From the IMG/VR virus record IMGVR_UViG_3300021976_000034, positions 1 to 43,446 of that record: a DNA stretch of 43,446 nt; one strand, 5' to 3'. This DNA comes from a virus. The translations under genes were made by a program, and so were the position numbers. Under the pieces are notes generated by a model, which worked only from the letters and a program-made list of their open reading frames with translations, made no database searches and was not told the origin of the DNA. Each line of letters begins with the position of its first letter. Within the stretch, counting starts at the first letter, position 1. Of this stretch, positions 31,922-38,783 are shown piece after piece.

Positions 31922-32142
31922 CCTTCACTCTTTCTCTGTGGGGGTATTGCGGCTGAGTTCCTGAGGTGTTGCTGGACGGTGCTGCGGTAGACACGGAAGG
32001 ACCGTCCAATTCGGACGGCCGGGAGATCTCCGCTATTGATCATCCGATAGACAGTCATCTTCGAGCACCGGAACAGCGCGGCGATCTCGGCGGCGGTCAT
32101 CAGTTGGTCGCCTTGCACGGGGCTCGCGTTACGCCTGCTCAT
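31918..32142 (-). CDS. BldC/excisionase-type HTH DNA-binding protein
   Basis: A 74-residue protein with one winged HTH of the MerR/excisionase (HTH_17) class: MTAAEIAALFRCSKMTVYRM, then INSGDLPAVRIGRSFRVY and STVQQHL. This matches BldC-like regulators and phage excisionases. I use the ATG at 32142 because AGAGGTG precedes it; an ATG 21 bases upstream is also in frame. It may be a recombination directionality factor or a transcription regulator; it is far from the integrase, which favours regulation. Confidence 0.75.
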   Translation of the reverse strand: MSRRNASPVQGDQLMTAAEIAALFRCSKMTVYRMINSGDLPAVRIGRSFRVYRSTVQQHLRNSAAIPPQRKSEG

Positions 32143-32159
32143 GGGTTCACCTCTCGTGA

Positions 32160-32471
32160 TCATCCGAGCACGTACTCACGGTCGTCCGTGACATACGGCA
32201 GCTGCTGCCTCACCCCGTCTTTGTAGAGCGCGACCCTGGAGTGGGTACGAGCATCGACACCGTAACGGGTCACGCCGGCCCCGAGCACGCCCTCATCTTG
32301 AGAGGTCTCGTAAGCGTCCTTCAAGGCCTGGGCTTCGCTTGACCACAACGCCTCGGTCGGTGCAACGATGACCTTGCCGGACAGTGATCTTCTGGCTGCG
32401 TGCACTCCCCAAGACGTCGCCTGACCACGCGGTTGAGGAACCCCGTTAGTCGCTGGATCCCCGCTGCTCAT
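32160..32471 (-). CDS. Hypothetical protein (103 residues), coupled to a leader ORF
   Basis: The product has a disordered start and an alpha/beta end (GVTRYGVDARTHSRVALYKD, QQLPYVTDDREYVLG). No family is recognised. There is no ribosome site before its ATG; instead the ATG overlaps the stop of a tiny upstream ORF (ATGA), so it is probably translated by re-initiation. Confidence 0.5.
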   Translation of the reverse strand: MSSGDPATNGVPQPRGQATSWGVHAARRSLSGKVIVAPTEALWSSEAQALKDAYETSQDEGVLGAGVTRYGVDARTHSRVALYKDGVRQQLPYVTDDREYVLG

Positions 32472-32524
32472 GGCAGTAAAGCCGGGGGGTGGACCCGCTC
32501 GACGCGCTGAAGGTTCTTGGGCAT
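32468..32524 (-). CDS. Putative 18-residue leader peptide
   Basis: MPKNLQRVERVHPPALLP, preceded by AAGGAG at 32535-32540 with 10-base spacing. Its TGA overlaps the next ATG. It may simply load ribosomes for the following gene, or control it; the PP near its end is a known slow site. This is a prediction from coupling and ribosome site only. Confidence 0.4.
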   Translation of the reverse strand: MPKNLQRVERVHPPALLP

Positions 32525-32543
32525 AGGGACTGCGCTCCTTCTC

Positions 32544-33233
32544 TCATTTCCCGGTGTGCTTCCCAGCGGGTTTCCCGGTGGCCTTGTCCGCGAGCCGTCG
32601 CACCGTTATCACGGGCAGGGACAGCACAGACGTGACGATGAGCAAGACCCGGCGGGTCCGGGGCGGGTCCTCTTTGATTCTCGTCACGGCGGCGGCGCCT
32701 TTCCGGCGTTCGTCATCGCGGTGCTGATGGCGAACCGCCCACTGGTAGTTCTGGGTGAGGCACATGAAGATCGCGCCGAGCTGGTCGTTGACCAGCCCTG
32801 GGGGCACGGCGCGGAGGTAGCCCAGGAGTAGGTCCCGGGCGAGCACCTCGTCGGATCGGGCGTAGGCCATCTCCAACCGCACCGCGAGACGTGCCTCGGG
32901 GTCGGTGTGGTCGATGTCCACGAGTTCACCGGTCTGGCCGTCCTCGACGATCCAGGCGGCCAGGTCGTTGAAGCGCTTGGGGAGTAGCGCCGCGCACCGG
33001 CGAGCGAGAGCGGTCACCAGATCGGTCATGCGGATCGTGGTGACCTGGGCGGAGCAGGGGGACTGGTGCAGGTGATGGTGCAGCAGGGCCAGGGAGTCGA
33101 ACATCCGGGACGGGTCCTCGGATGCGGCGCTGGCTGTCCAGTCGTCGATGATGTCGGTGGTCCGGAAGGTTCGCAGAGCCTGCGCGGGAGTAGTGCGGTC
33201 CCCGTGGGAGCCGCACTCGCAGTCGTCGGACAC
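32544..33233 (-). CDS. Hypothetical protein with C-terminal hydrophobic helix (229 residues)
   Basis: GTG start with GAGG before it. A Cys-rich start (MSDDCECGSHGD) leads to a mostly helical body (LVTALARRCAALLPKRFNDL, ARDLLLGYLRAVPPGLVNDQ). A hydrophobic helix (RRVLLIVTSVLSLPVITV) and a basic tail follow near the end, suggesting tail-anchoring in the membrane. No family recognised. It is the first gene behind a leftward promoter at 33326-33354. Confidence 0.6.
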   Translation of the reverse strand: MSDDCECGSHGDRTTPAQALRTFRTTDIIDDWTASAASEDPSRMFDSLALLHHHLHQSPCSAQVTTIRMTDLVTALARRCAALLPKRFNDLAAWIVEDGQTGELVDIDHTDPEARLAVRLEMAYARSDEVLARDLLLGYLRAVPPGLVNDQLGAIFMCLTQNYQWAVRHQHRDDERRKGAAAVTRIKEDPPRTRRVLLIVTSVLSLPVITVRRLADKATGKPAGKHTGK

Positions 33234-33325
33234 TCAAATCCTCAGCTTCGGGAGTAGTTCTCTCAGCGTTGTGCGCCTAGTCACAAGCGCACGCGTGACT
33301 TTAGCCCCAATTCCGACCAGATGTG

Positions 33326-33354
33326 CAATCAGGTCACACGTCCGTGCGTGTCAA
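33326..33354 (-). promoter_or_regulatory. Leftward promoter candidate with perfect -35 box
   Basis: On the minus strand a consensus TTGACA (33349-33354) is followed, 17 bases on, by TGATTG (33326-33331), a weak -10 box. A strong -35 with a poor -10 suggests activator dependence. It would drive 33233 leftward, including the Lsr2-like gene. The surrounding 33234-33398 gap holds several ACGCGTG-type short repeats. Confidence 0.45.
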
Positions 33355-33398
33355 CCGCACGGAGACGGACGCGAACACACCCACACGCACGCGTTTCG

Positions 33399-33629
33399 TT
33401 ATTCGTCGTCGATGACGTAGTCGACGCCGAGAAGCTGATTCAGCAAGCTCGGGAACCACGGTTCGATGAGCAGCCACCCCGGCCGCAGCGCCGCGACCGG
33501 CACACCCTGCCGGACGATGAGACGCACCGCCTCAGGCGAATCTGCATCCCCCAATGCAAATCTGAGAGGCCTCAGGGGCGAAGTTGTGAATTCCCTGTGA
33601 GTGAATGGTAGGTTCGGGTCGCTCGACAT
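33399..33629 (-). CDS. Hypothetical protein (76 residues)
   Basis: The ATG at 33629 has AGGGAG four bases upstream. The frame is open to a GTG at 33743 and that extension (YAWTPAQRDEHVAAVRAGRP) also reads as protein, so the longer form (114 residues) is possible. The body (EAVRLIVRQGVPVAALRPGW, LLIEPWFPSLLNQLLGVDYV) gives no family. Confidence 0.5.
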   Translation of the reverse strand: MSSDPNLPFTHREFTTSPLRPLRFALGDADSPEAVRLIVRQGVPVAALRPGWLLIEPWFPSLLNQLLGVDYVIDDE

Positions 33630-33807
33630 CGGTCTCCCTGCTCGCACGGCTGCGACATGCTCGTCGCGCTGCGCGGGGGTCCAGGCGTAGCTCGGCGCCG
33701 TTCTGTGGGGCCAGGTGTGCGCCCCAGACGCGTCAGTGTGCACCCACCTGCTCGATTTGTCAGGTGGATCAACGGCCTCTTAGCGAGCCACGGCTGTCTA
33801 GGCCTGT

Positions 33808-34179
33808 CTAGTCCTGTCGGCGCATCTCCACCTCGAACGCGGCGACGAGTCCTCGCACCGCGCCGAGGAACATCTTCCGGGCGCGCTCGTTCAGCCGCCG
33901 AAAGAGGTGTACTAATTCGTCTTCGTCGTCGGTCAGCTGAGGCGGTTCGATCGGCATGCCGGTGTCGCGGCAGAACGCCACGAAAAGCGAGTGCGGATCG
34001 CAACGACATGCCTTGGCGAGCACGGCGAGCGTCGCCGCCGGTGGGACGCGTTCGAGGACCTCGCTGGGCTTCCTGAATCGGGCGATCTGGCCCTCGCGTA
34101 GGCCGGCCTCGCGTTCAAGCTGCCGAACAGGGACATCGGGGTTGAGGCGCTTGATCAGCGCCGCGACGTGCTGACCCAA
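33808..34179 (-). CDS. XRE-like regulator, immunity repressor candidate
   Basis: A 123-residue protein. An HTH-like region at ~15-70 (VRQLEREAGLREGQIARFRK, then PPAATLAVLAKACRCDPHSL) is followed by a helical C-terminal part likely used for oligomerisation. TTG start with GAGGG seven bases upstream. It lies beside the CTGTAAC sites at 34221-34255 and near the divergence point between leftward and rightward genes, the usual location of a repressor. The assignment is by HTH pattern plus context. Confidence 0.55.
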   Translation of the reverse strand: MGQHVAALIKRLNPDVPVRQLEREAGLREGQIARFRKPSEVLERVPPAATLAVLAKACRCDPHSLFVAFCRDTGMPIEPPQLTDDEDELVHLFRRLNERARKMFLGAVRGLVAAFEVEMRRQD

Positions 34180-34220
34180 TTGAGTGCCCTCTTTAGCTCG
34201 CGTGGTGACTGGGAGTCCGC

Positions 34221-34255
34221 GAACTGTAACGATCCTTGTGTTGCGGGTGTTACAG
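34221..34255. promoter_or_regulatory. Operator-like sites upstream of the putative repressor
   Basis: GAACTGTAAC at 34221-34230 is the exact reverse complement of the ten-base core of the sites at 30744 and 30774. GTTACAG at 34249-34255 is a second, inverted copy. Further copies lie at 34368-34374 and 34377-34382. The rest of the 34180-34342 gap has an AGGGTGAGT direct repeat (34269, 34309) and no clear gene. Confidence 0.5.
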
Positions 34256-34342
34256 AAATTTCCAAGTTAGGGTGAGTTAAGCCATTGGGAGCTGAGAGAT
34301 CACTCCTGAGGGTGAGTGGCAACAACGGACTACACAATGGGC

Positions 34343-34627
34343 TTATGCGTCTTGCGTGTCTTCCGGCGTTACAGGTGTTACATCCGGCAGCTGCCTGTAC
34401 CAGCTGCGCAACGTGCTGACCTCGGTCTGAGTCCGATCCTTCATCTGCTCCCACGTGAGCCGCCCCTTCATCGCCTCGATCAGCCGCGCGCCCCGCCGCG
34501 AGTTCAGTCTGCGCAGCTCCTTCGAGCCACGGAACGCCGCAATGAGGTCGTCCAGTTCGTTGTCGCTCCGCTCGGGCAGGTACGCCGCGATGACCTCGTC
34601 GAGCGTCTCTTCGTTATCCATGTTCAT
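34343..34627 (-). CDS. Small HTH-type protein near the regulatory divergence
   Basis: A 94-residue acidic protein. The C-terminal half (RRGARLIEAMKGRLTWEQMK, DRTQTEVSTLRSWYRQLP) looks like a helix-turn-helix. Several in-frame starts lie within 21 bases (34642 GTG, 34636, 34627, 34621); I use 34627 because GAGG is well placed. It ends within a pair of GTTACA motifs. It may be a second early regulator, such as a Cro-like protein, though it is leftward. Confidence 0.5.
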   Translation of the reverse strand: MNMDNEETLDEVIAAYLPERSDNELDDLIAAFRGSKELRRLNSRRGARLIEAMKGRLTWEQMKDRTQTEVSTLRSWYRQLPDVTPVTPEDTQDA

Positions 34628-34648
34628 GCCCCGCATCCTCACTACGTC

Positions 34649-34677
34649 TTGTACTTTTTAGCAAGGGCGCGGATAGT
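34649..34677 (+). promoter_or_regulatory. Rightward early promoter candidate
   Basis: TTGTAC (34649-34654) and GATAGT (34672-34677) are 17 bases apart, about 50 bases before the first rightward early gene. The match is partial. It lies in the gap between divergent leftward and rightward genes, where a promoter is required. Confidence 0.35.
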
Positions 34678-34734
34678 GGTCCTCCGGTAACGCGTGCGCA
34701 CCTAAGCCGCACACGTTCGGGGAGGAACCGCACA

Positions 34735-35034
34735 ATGTCGGGGACCAAGCGCCAGCGCTGCGACTGCCACCTAACACTCGCCACACCCACTGACCGCCCC
34801 TCCTGGATCCCATCACGCGACCCAGAGCCGCCCTCGCAGGTCAACACCGTAGTCGTCCTTTATCAACAGGACCCTGCCGTGCTGCGAAAGGTCCGTGTGA
34901 TCGGCGGCTGGCACACCAGAGGCGCCGCCGCGTCGCACCACGAGATCACCCCACCCGAAAAATGGGAGACCATCGGGTACTGCTGGGCCGGCACCGAACA
35001 CCCAGTCGTCGTCGCGCCGGACGCCCAGCCATGA
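34735..35034 (+). CDS. First gene of the rightward small-gene operon (99 residues)
   Basis: ATG with GGAGG nine bases upstream. The product has RCDCHL near the start and a beta-rich C-terminal part (NTVVVLYQQDPAVLRKVRVI, TIGYCWAGTEHPVVVAPD). No family is recognised. It overlaps the next gene by ATGA, the rule in this operon. Confidence 0.6.
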   Translation: MSGTKRQRCDCHLTLATPTDRPSWIPSRDPEPPSQVNTVVVLYQQDPAVLRKVRVIGGWHTRGAAASHHEITPPEKWETIGYCWAGTEHPVVVAPDAQP

Positions 35035-35273
35035 GCGTCTCCGACTTCCTGTGGATCACCAGCTGCAACGATCGGCTAGAGCACGGCATCGGGGACGACG
35101 AAGCGAGTACCGGCCACCGCGAGGGTGTCTACTCCGCCATCTGCGGCGAGCGAGTACTCCCACGCTCACTGGCCGCCCCGTGTGGTCCCCGCTGTCCACA
35201 CTGCGTCGAGATCGCCGACCCACCACTCCCACCACACCACCGCCTAATCCGGATCCTGCGACTGATCACCTAG
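35031..35273 (+). CDS. Small CPHC zinc-binding-type protein (80 residues)
   Basis: The order HRE..YSAICGERVLPRSL, then PCGPRCPHCVEIA matches small actinobacterial/phage proteins in which two Cys pairs bind zinc. The frame is open upstream, but the ATGA overlap with the previous gene fixes the start. Function unknown. Confidence 0.6.
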   Translation: MSVSDFLWITSCNDRLEHGIGDDEASTGHREGVYSAICGERVLPRSLAAPCGPRCPHCVEIADPPLPPHHRLIRILRLIT

Positions 35274-35282
35274 GAGACACAG

Positions 35283-35366
35283 ATGAGTTCGCCGCCGTAC
35301 GTGACCGCGCGCGGGCTCGACCACGATCCCGCCTCGCTCGGTGGCATACCCGCCGACCGCCCATGA
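35283..35366 (+). CDS. 27-residue peptide gene
   Basis: GGAGA five bases before the ATG, and an ATGA overlap with the next gene, support a tiny translated gene (starts MSSPPYVTARGLDHDPASL, ends PADRP). It may serve mainly to couple translation. No function can be assigned. Confidence 0.4.
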   Translation: MSSPPYVTARGLDHDPASLGGIPADRP

Positions 35367-35509
35367 CAACCACCGAGGAAACCCATCTCCAGCCCAATCC
35401 GCCGCCCGCCGTGTTCGAGGGGGTCTGGGTCAACTTCTTCGCCCTCATCGGCGCCCATGTCGCCGCGGGCTTGTTTCTCTGGCTAGCCTGGTACGTCAAC
35501 TCCCACTGA
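35363..35509 (+). CDS. 48-residue single-pass membrane protein
   Basis: Polar start (MTTTEETHLQPNPPPAVFEG) and one helix (WVNFFALIGAHVAAGLFLWL) ending AWYVNSH. Start fixed by the ATGA overlap. It is one of several tiny membrane proteins in this operon. Confidence 0.55.
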   Translation: MTTTEETHLQPNPPPAVFEGVWVNFFALIGAHVAAGLFLWLAWYVNSH

Positions 35510-35518
35510 AGGAACCGC

Positions 35519-35659
35519 ATGCCCAAGCCCCTGCCGCCCCGCGACTGCCCACACAACACGGGCACCTACGCCGAGCCCTACGACCACGACGGCAGGACCG
35601 GGTACCACCACCGCTGCAACGGCTGCAACATGATCCTGCGAACGGAAGAACCGCGATGA
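35519..35659 (+). CDS. 46-residue zinc-knuckle protein
   Basis: DCPHNTGTY and HHRCNGCNMILRTEE give Cys/His spacing of a small zinc finger. AAGGAA precedes the ATG and the stop overlaps the next ATG. Function unknown. Confidence 0.55.
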   Translation: MPKPLPPRDCPHNTGTYAEPYDHDGRTGYHHRCNGCNMILRTEEPR

Positions 35660-35931
35660 CCTCCACCGAGCAGTTGCCCGGCCGCAAGCGGTCCATGGAC
35701 CAGGACATCCGAATCGAGCACATCGGCACCTTCGCCACCCTGATCCTCACCATCCCGCTGATCGTCGTGGCGGTCGGTCTCCTGTTCGAAGGCGGCTACC
35801 TACACCTGGTCTACGCGGCCTGCGTGGCGGTCCCGGCCATCCTGTTCGTCGTCATGGCGCTCATCCGGGAACGGACCGTGCTGCCGGCGCCGCACGCGAG
35901 CCGGCGGAAAAAGCCAGGCATAGACCGGTGA
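35656..35931 (+). CDS. Two-helix membrane protein (91 residues)
   Basis: Two hydrophobic segments (FATLILTIPLIVVAVGLLFE and HLVYAACVAVPAILFVVMAL) flanked by a polar start and a basic tail (RRKKPGIDR). The ATGA overlap sets the start. The shape would suit a holin-like or superinfection-exclusion protein, but its place in the early operon argues against lysis. Confidence 0.6.
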   Translation: MTSTEQLPGRKRSMDQDIRIEHIGTFATLILTIPLIVVAVGLLFEGGYLHLVYAACVAVPAILFVVMALIRERTVLPAPHASRRKKPGIDR

Positions 35932-36104
35932 TGCTCGTCCGGGTCAGCCGCACCCGATGCGAGGAATGCCAGGGCGCCACGATGTGGTGCCAACCGAGGT
36001 GCCGGGCCGACACCGACGGCTGGCTCGGCACCGAGCACGAACCCCGCAAATGCGAAACCTGCGAAGGCCTGGGCTGGGTGCCCGGGTTCGTCATCCCCTG
36101 CTAG
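35931..36104 (+). CDS. 57-residue zinc-ribbon protein
   Basis: CEEC, a middle C...C pair and KCETCEGLGWVPG give six Cys in DnaJ-type knuckles. The last (CETCEGLGW) copies the CxxCxGxG rule. The ATG overlaps the previous stop by one base. Likely binds nucleic acid or protein; no specific function. Confidence 0.6.
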   Translation: MLVRVSRTRCEECQGATMWCQPRCRADTDGWLGTEHEPRKCETCEGLGWVPGFVIPC

Positions 36105-36109
36105 GAATA

Positions 36110-36138
36110 GGCCCCCGCCGCGCGTTGCGACGGGGGCC
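36110..36138 (+). terminator. Hairpin within the small-gene operon
   Basis: An 8-bp GC-only stem (36110-36117 with 36131-36138) with a second short inner pairing and a 13-base loop. It is followed by CGCTCTCATCTC, not a T-run. It sits in the only sizeable gap of this part of the operon and is likely an attenuator or processing stem. Confidence 0.5.
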
Positions 36139-36160
36139 GCTCTCATCTCTGGAGACCCCG

Positions 36161-36793
36161 ATGACCGTCCCCCACCCCATCCCGCCGTCCAGGATCGGGC
36201 AGCTGCCCCTCGATAAGCATGGGCGCCCGATCCCGTGGTTCGTCCACATCGAGGCCGGGGTACCGGACTTCCGGGTCATCCGACGCGACGGCATCGTCGA
36301 CGCCTACCAATTCGGCTGGTGCTGGATCTGCGGCACGCCGCGTGGCCGGCACGCCGCGTTCGTCATCGGGCCGATGTGCGCCGTCAACCGGGTCAGCGCC
36401 GAACCCCCGTCACACCTCGACTGCGCGATCTACGCCGCGCAGGCCTGCCCGTTCCTGGCCAACCCGAACATGGTCCGCCGCGAACGCGGGCTGGTCGAGA
36501 TGGGACGCGTCGAACCTCCCGGGGTCATGATCATGCGCAACCCTGGAGTCGCGCTCGTCTGGTCCTCCAAGACGTGGGCACCGTTCAAGGCACCCGACGG
36601 CGGGGCACTCTTCGGCATCGGCGACCCCACCGCCACCCGCTGGTACGCCCACGGCCGGGCCGCCACCCGCGACGAAGTACTCGCCTCCATCGACGCCGGG
36701 CTCCCGACACTGCGCGAGGCCGCCGACGCCGAAGGTGTGGGCGCGCAGCTCGACGACGAGCTGGCCCGCGCGCTGGAACTTGTGCCGCGATGA
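36161..36793 (+). CDS. Conserved actinobacterial/actinophage protein with Cys motifs (210 residues)
   Basis: A well-formed protein: LDKHGRPIPWFVHIEAGVPD, FGWCWICGTPRGRHAAFVIG, PMCAVNRVSAEPPSHLDCAI and ACPFLANPNMVRRERG. These fixed blocks (WxCG, GPMCAVNR, PPSH..C, CPFL) recur in actinobacterial genomes and phages, always as protein of unknown function as far as I know. The five or more Cys and one His in the first 105 residues suggest a metal site. It is the largest gene in the small-gene operon. Start after CTGGAGA; the next gene overlaps by ATGA. Confidence 0.75.
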   Translation: MTVPHPIPPSRIGQLPLDKHGRPIPWFVHIEAGVPDFRVIRRDGIVDAYQFGWCWICGTPRGRHAAFVIGPMCAVNRVSAEPPSHLDCAIYAAQACPFLANPNMVRRERGLVEMGRVEPPGVMIMRNPGVALVWSSKTWAPFKAPDGGALFGIGDPTATRWYAHGRAATRDEVLASIDAGLPTLREAADAEGVGAQLDDELARALELVPR

Positions 36794-37005
36794 GCGCCGA
36801 CCGCTACCAGGAGTTCCTGCGGGTCGCCGTCGAGTACCGGAAAGCGCACCCGCAGCAGCTGCTCGGCCAGGCGTACTTCAATGCCCTGTCGCAGTTCGAC
36901 CACGATGCCGCCGAGGCGATCCGAAGCACGCCACTAGATCCATTCTTCGGGAACGAGGTGCTGCCGGATTTCCGCGCGTGGCTGCGCGCCCGGTGGCAAG
37001 CATGA
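36790..37005 (+). CDS. 71-residue helical protein
   Basis: ADRYQEFLRVAVEYRKAHPQ, then QAYFNALSQFDHDAAEAIRS and FRAWLRARWQA. An all-helical small protein; similar ones occur in actinophage early regions without a known role. ATGA overlaps on both sides. Confidence 0.6.
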   Translation: MSADRYQEFLRVAVEYRKAHPQQLLGQAYFNALSQFDHDAAEAIRSTPLDPFFGNEVLPDFRAWLRARWQA

Positions 37006-37181
37006 GTGAGCCGCCGACCATGACCGACGAGCCGGTGCTGTGCACCAACTGTGGAACGGCGAAAGACGTCCGCCGGTGGTCACTCGACCTCGACCTACCG
37101 ACCCTGACGTTGTGCGTCATCTGCGCCCATCTCATGGTCAGCGACCGGGCTGCGTTCGAGCGGATGGGACGCAAGAAATGA
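37002..37181 (+). CDS. 59-residue zinc-ribbon protein
   Basis: LCTNCGTAKDVRRW and LTLCVICAHLMVSDRAAF form two CxxC knuckles ~20 residues apart, a minimal zinc ribbon. The basic end (RMGRKK) suits nucleic-acid binding. ATGA overlaps on both sides. Confidence 0.6.
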   Translation: MSEPPTMTDEPVLCTNCGTAKDVRRWSLDLDLPTLTLCVICAHLMVSDRAAFERMGRKK

Positions 37182-37312
37182 TCCACCTTACGAAGGTTCT
37201 GCTCGCTGCCCGGCGAGTCGCCGTCAAGCGCGGCGAGGTGAAGCGCATGTGGCCGGGCGCCATCGTGGACGTCATTCAGCTCTGGTGGTTCCGGGGCGTG
37301 TTGAGGCGATGA
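37178..37312 (+). CDS. 44-residue basic protein
   Basis: LTKVLLAARRVAVKRGEVKR followed by AIVDVIQLWWFRGVLRR: amphipathic and strongly basic. ATGA overlaps with both neighbours are the main support. Function unknown. Confidence 0.5.
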   Translation: MIHLTKVLLAARRVAVKRGEVKRMWPGAIVDVIQLWWFRGVLRR

Positions 37313-37494
37313 CCGACCCGGCGCAGCCGTGCCCGTGCGGACGGATCCTGGTCGGCGTCGAGCACATGAGCAGACCGGACTGGCACGGCGGGCACGACTG
37401 GATAGATGACGGCCGGGTGTGCTGCCTCGCCCGCGCTCAGTGGAAGGGGCAGCTGTGCTGGTGTCGAGCGACCCGATGGGTGCCCAACCAGTGA
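37309..37494 (+). CDS. 61-residue Cys/His-rich protein
   Basis: PCPCGRILVG, then HGGHDWIDDG and VCCLARAQWKGQLCWC give six Cys and three His, a probable zinc site. ATGA start overlap. Its stop touches the palindrome-rich tract that follows. Confidence 0.6.
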   Translation: MTDPAQPCPCGRILVGVEHMSRPDWHGGHDWIDDGRVCCLARAQWKGQLCWCRATRWVPNQ

Positions 37495-37628
37495 TGGCCG
37501 TGGCCAAGATCAACGGCCACGTGGCCACTCGATCTTGGCCACGGCCAACCGGTCCACATGGCCACGCAACTGCGTGGCCAACCCGCGCAGCTGTGCAACC
37601 TGGCCACGCAACTGCGTGGCCACGATGA
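37494..37628 (+). CDS. Possible 44-residue ORF inside the palindrome array
   Basis: An open frame from an ATG overlapping the previous stop (TGATG). The predicted product, with two GHATAWP repeats, only mirrors the DNA repeats, so it may not be a real protein. Listed because of the tight overlap. Confidence 0.25.
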   Translation: MAVAKINGHVATRSWPRPTGPHGHATAWPTRAAVQPGHATAWPR

Positions 37629-37645
37629 GACCATGGCCGTGGCCA
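37494..37645. repeat. Array of TGGCCA-centred palindromes (array 1)
   Basis: TGGCCA occurs eight times (37501, 37522, 37536, 37559, 37575, 37601, 37617, 37640). Two identical 22-base elements, TGGCCACGCA-AC-TGCGTGGCCA, at 37559-37580 and 37601-37622 are perfect 10-bp inverted repeats spaced 42 bases apart. A 17-bp inverted repeat (37495-37511 with 37531-37547) encloses the 12-base palindrome GGCCACGTGGCC (37515-37526). It is the longest gap between well-supported genes in this operon. Confidence 0.85.
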
Positions 37646-37673
37646 CACCTCCCCAACTCCCGAAGGAACGATC

Positions 37674-38024
37674 ATGACCGACGAACACTGGTGGGAGACC
37701 CGCCGCGAAGGCGAGCGCAGCAACGAGTACCTCGCCCGCGTGCTCACCGCCATGCACGCCGACGAGCTAGCCACCAACGCCCGCGCCTACCACTACGACG
37801 ACTTCGCCTGCCCGCCCGAGATCGACGACGGCATGCCCCAACACCGCCTCCTCAACGACCTCCACCGCTGGGCCCGCGCCTCACCCATGGTCAACGAAGC
37901 CCGCGTCAACGAAGTAGCGAGGGCAGTGATCAACGGCGAGTTCGACGGCACCGTGGCAGAGTCCGAAGCCTGGGCCAAGAGCCCCGAAGGCCAGAAGACG
38001 TTCAAGGATCTGATGGGCGGATGA
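37674..38024 (+). CDS. Hypothetical protein (116 residues)
   Basis: GAAGGAA before the ATG. A polar, helical protein (RSNEYLARVLTAMHADELAT, then VNEVARAVINGEFDG). A set of Trp residues near the start (DEHWWETRRE). No family recognised. It restarts the operon after the palindrome array. Confidence 0.6.
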   Translation: MTDEHWWETRREGERSNEYLARVLTAMHADELATNARAYHYDDFACPPEIDDGMPQHRLLNDLHRWARASPMVNEARVNEVARAVINGEFDGTVAESEAWAKSPEGQKTFKDLMGG

Positions 38025-38245
38025 TCAAAGCAACCGGGTGCGGCAAGGACGGCACCCCCGTGCTGTTCCTGGGACTGTCCGCCGAGAACAGAAAGCGACT
38101 CGGCGAGGACCAACCGATCATGGTCCGCGCCGATCACGTCGACCCCCGACTGCCCGCCATCACCGTGGTCCTGCTGGGCGGCGACACCGAGGAGTCCATC
38201 GCCGCCCAGCTGCAAGAGCAGCTGCCCCCCGTGGTGGAGTCGTGA
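38021..38245 (+). CDS. Hypothetical alpha/beta protein (74 residues)
   Basis: Starts MIKATGCGKDGTPVLFLGLS and continues with PAITVVLLGGDTEESIAAQL. A compact alpha/beta fold; similar small proteins occur in actinophages without known role. ATGA start; the next GTG overlaps its stop. Confidence 0.55.
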   Translation: MIKATGCGKDGTPVLFLGLSAENRKRLGEDQPIMVRADHVDPRLPAITVVLLGGDTEESIAAQLQEQLPPVVES

Positions 38246-38544
38246 AGTGGCCCGAGTGGTCCGACATCGAACCCTGGTCACTGCGAGCCGGCTTCGCATG
38301 GTTCCTCGGCTGTGCTGTCGGCTCCTGGGGCGCGGGGACTCCCGTGGCGGGGTGGCAAGTCTGGGCCGGCATCGCACTCACCGTCTGGGTACCCATCGCC
38401 GACCTGGTGATCCGGCTCGTCCGCTGCGGGCGGCCCACCCACAAGATCGTCAAGGTGTTCCACCACGACGGGACCGAGTGCATCCCAGACGACTTCGACG
38501 ACCTTCGCTACCACGAGGCTCGACCTGAGGATGGACACCTGTGA
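38242..38544 (+). CDS. Membrane protein (100 residues)
   Basis: Two hydrophobic helices (SLRAGFAWFLGCAVGSWGAG and WQVWAGIALTVWVPIADLVI) followed by a soluble tail (HKIVKVFHHDGTECIPDDFD). GTG in a GTGA overlap. Function unknown. Confidence 0.55.
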   Translation: MKWPEWSDIEPWSLRAGFAWFLGCAVGSWGAGTPVAGWQVWAGIALTVWVPIADLVIRLVRCGRPTHKIVKVFHHDGTECIPDDFDDLRYHEARPEDGHL

Positions 38545-38783
38545 AGTGGCACGAGATCGAGCCCAAGGACGCCGTAGGCATCGACCTGTCCGTGCGCCTG
38601 GACATCGAGGCACCGCTCACCTCCGACGGCGAACGCTGCCCGTGGCCGTGGGATCCCCAGCAACTCGTGGGGGCCCCGATGGGGCAGTACCACTGCCCGT
38701 ACTGCGGCGAGATGGTCCTCGCCGGAGTGCCGCACGTGGACTACCGCGAGCAGCCCGAGCCTGATCAAGGTGCAGGCTCATGA
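38541..38783 (+). CDS. Zinc-finger protein with GQYHCPYCG motif (80 residues)
   Basis: The core LVGAPMGQYHCPYCGEMVLA, GVPHVDY is a recurring actinophage small-protein signature. CPYC with an earlier Cys (ERCPWPW) and His residues could bind zinc. GTG overlaps the previous stop (GTGA). Function unknown. Confidence 0.65.
   Translation: MKWHEIEPKDAVGIDLSVRLDIEAPLTSDGERCPWPWDPQQLVGAPMGQYHCPYCGEMVLAGVPHVDYREQPEPDQGAGS

Noticed and set aside
37494-37645. CRISPR array or attP core
   Set aside because: Spacing is irregular, there are no unique spacers of constant size, and no attP-type half sites round a central dinucleotide could be identified; described as a palindrome array instead.
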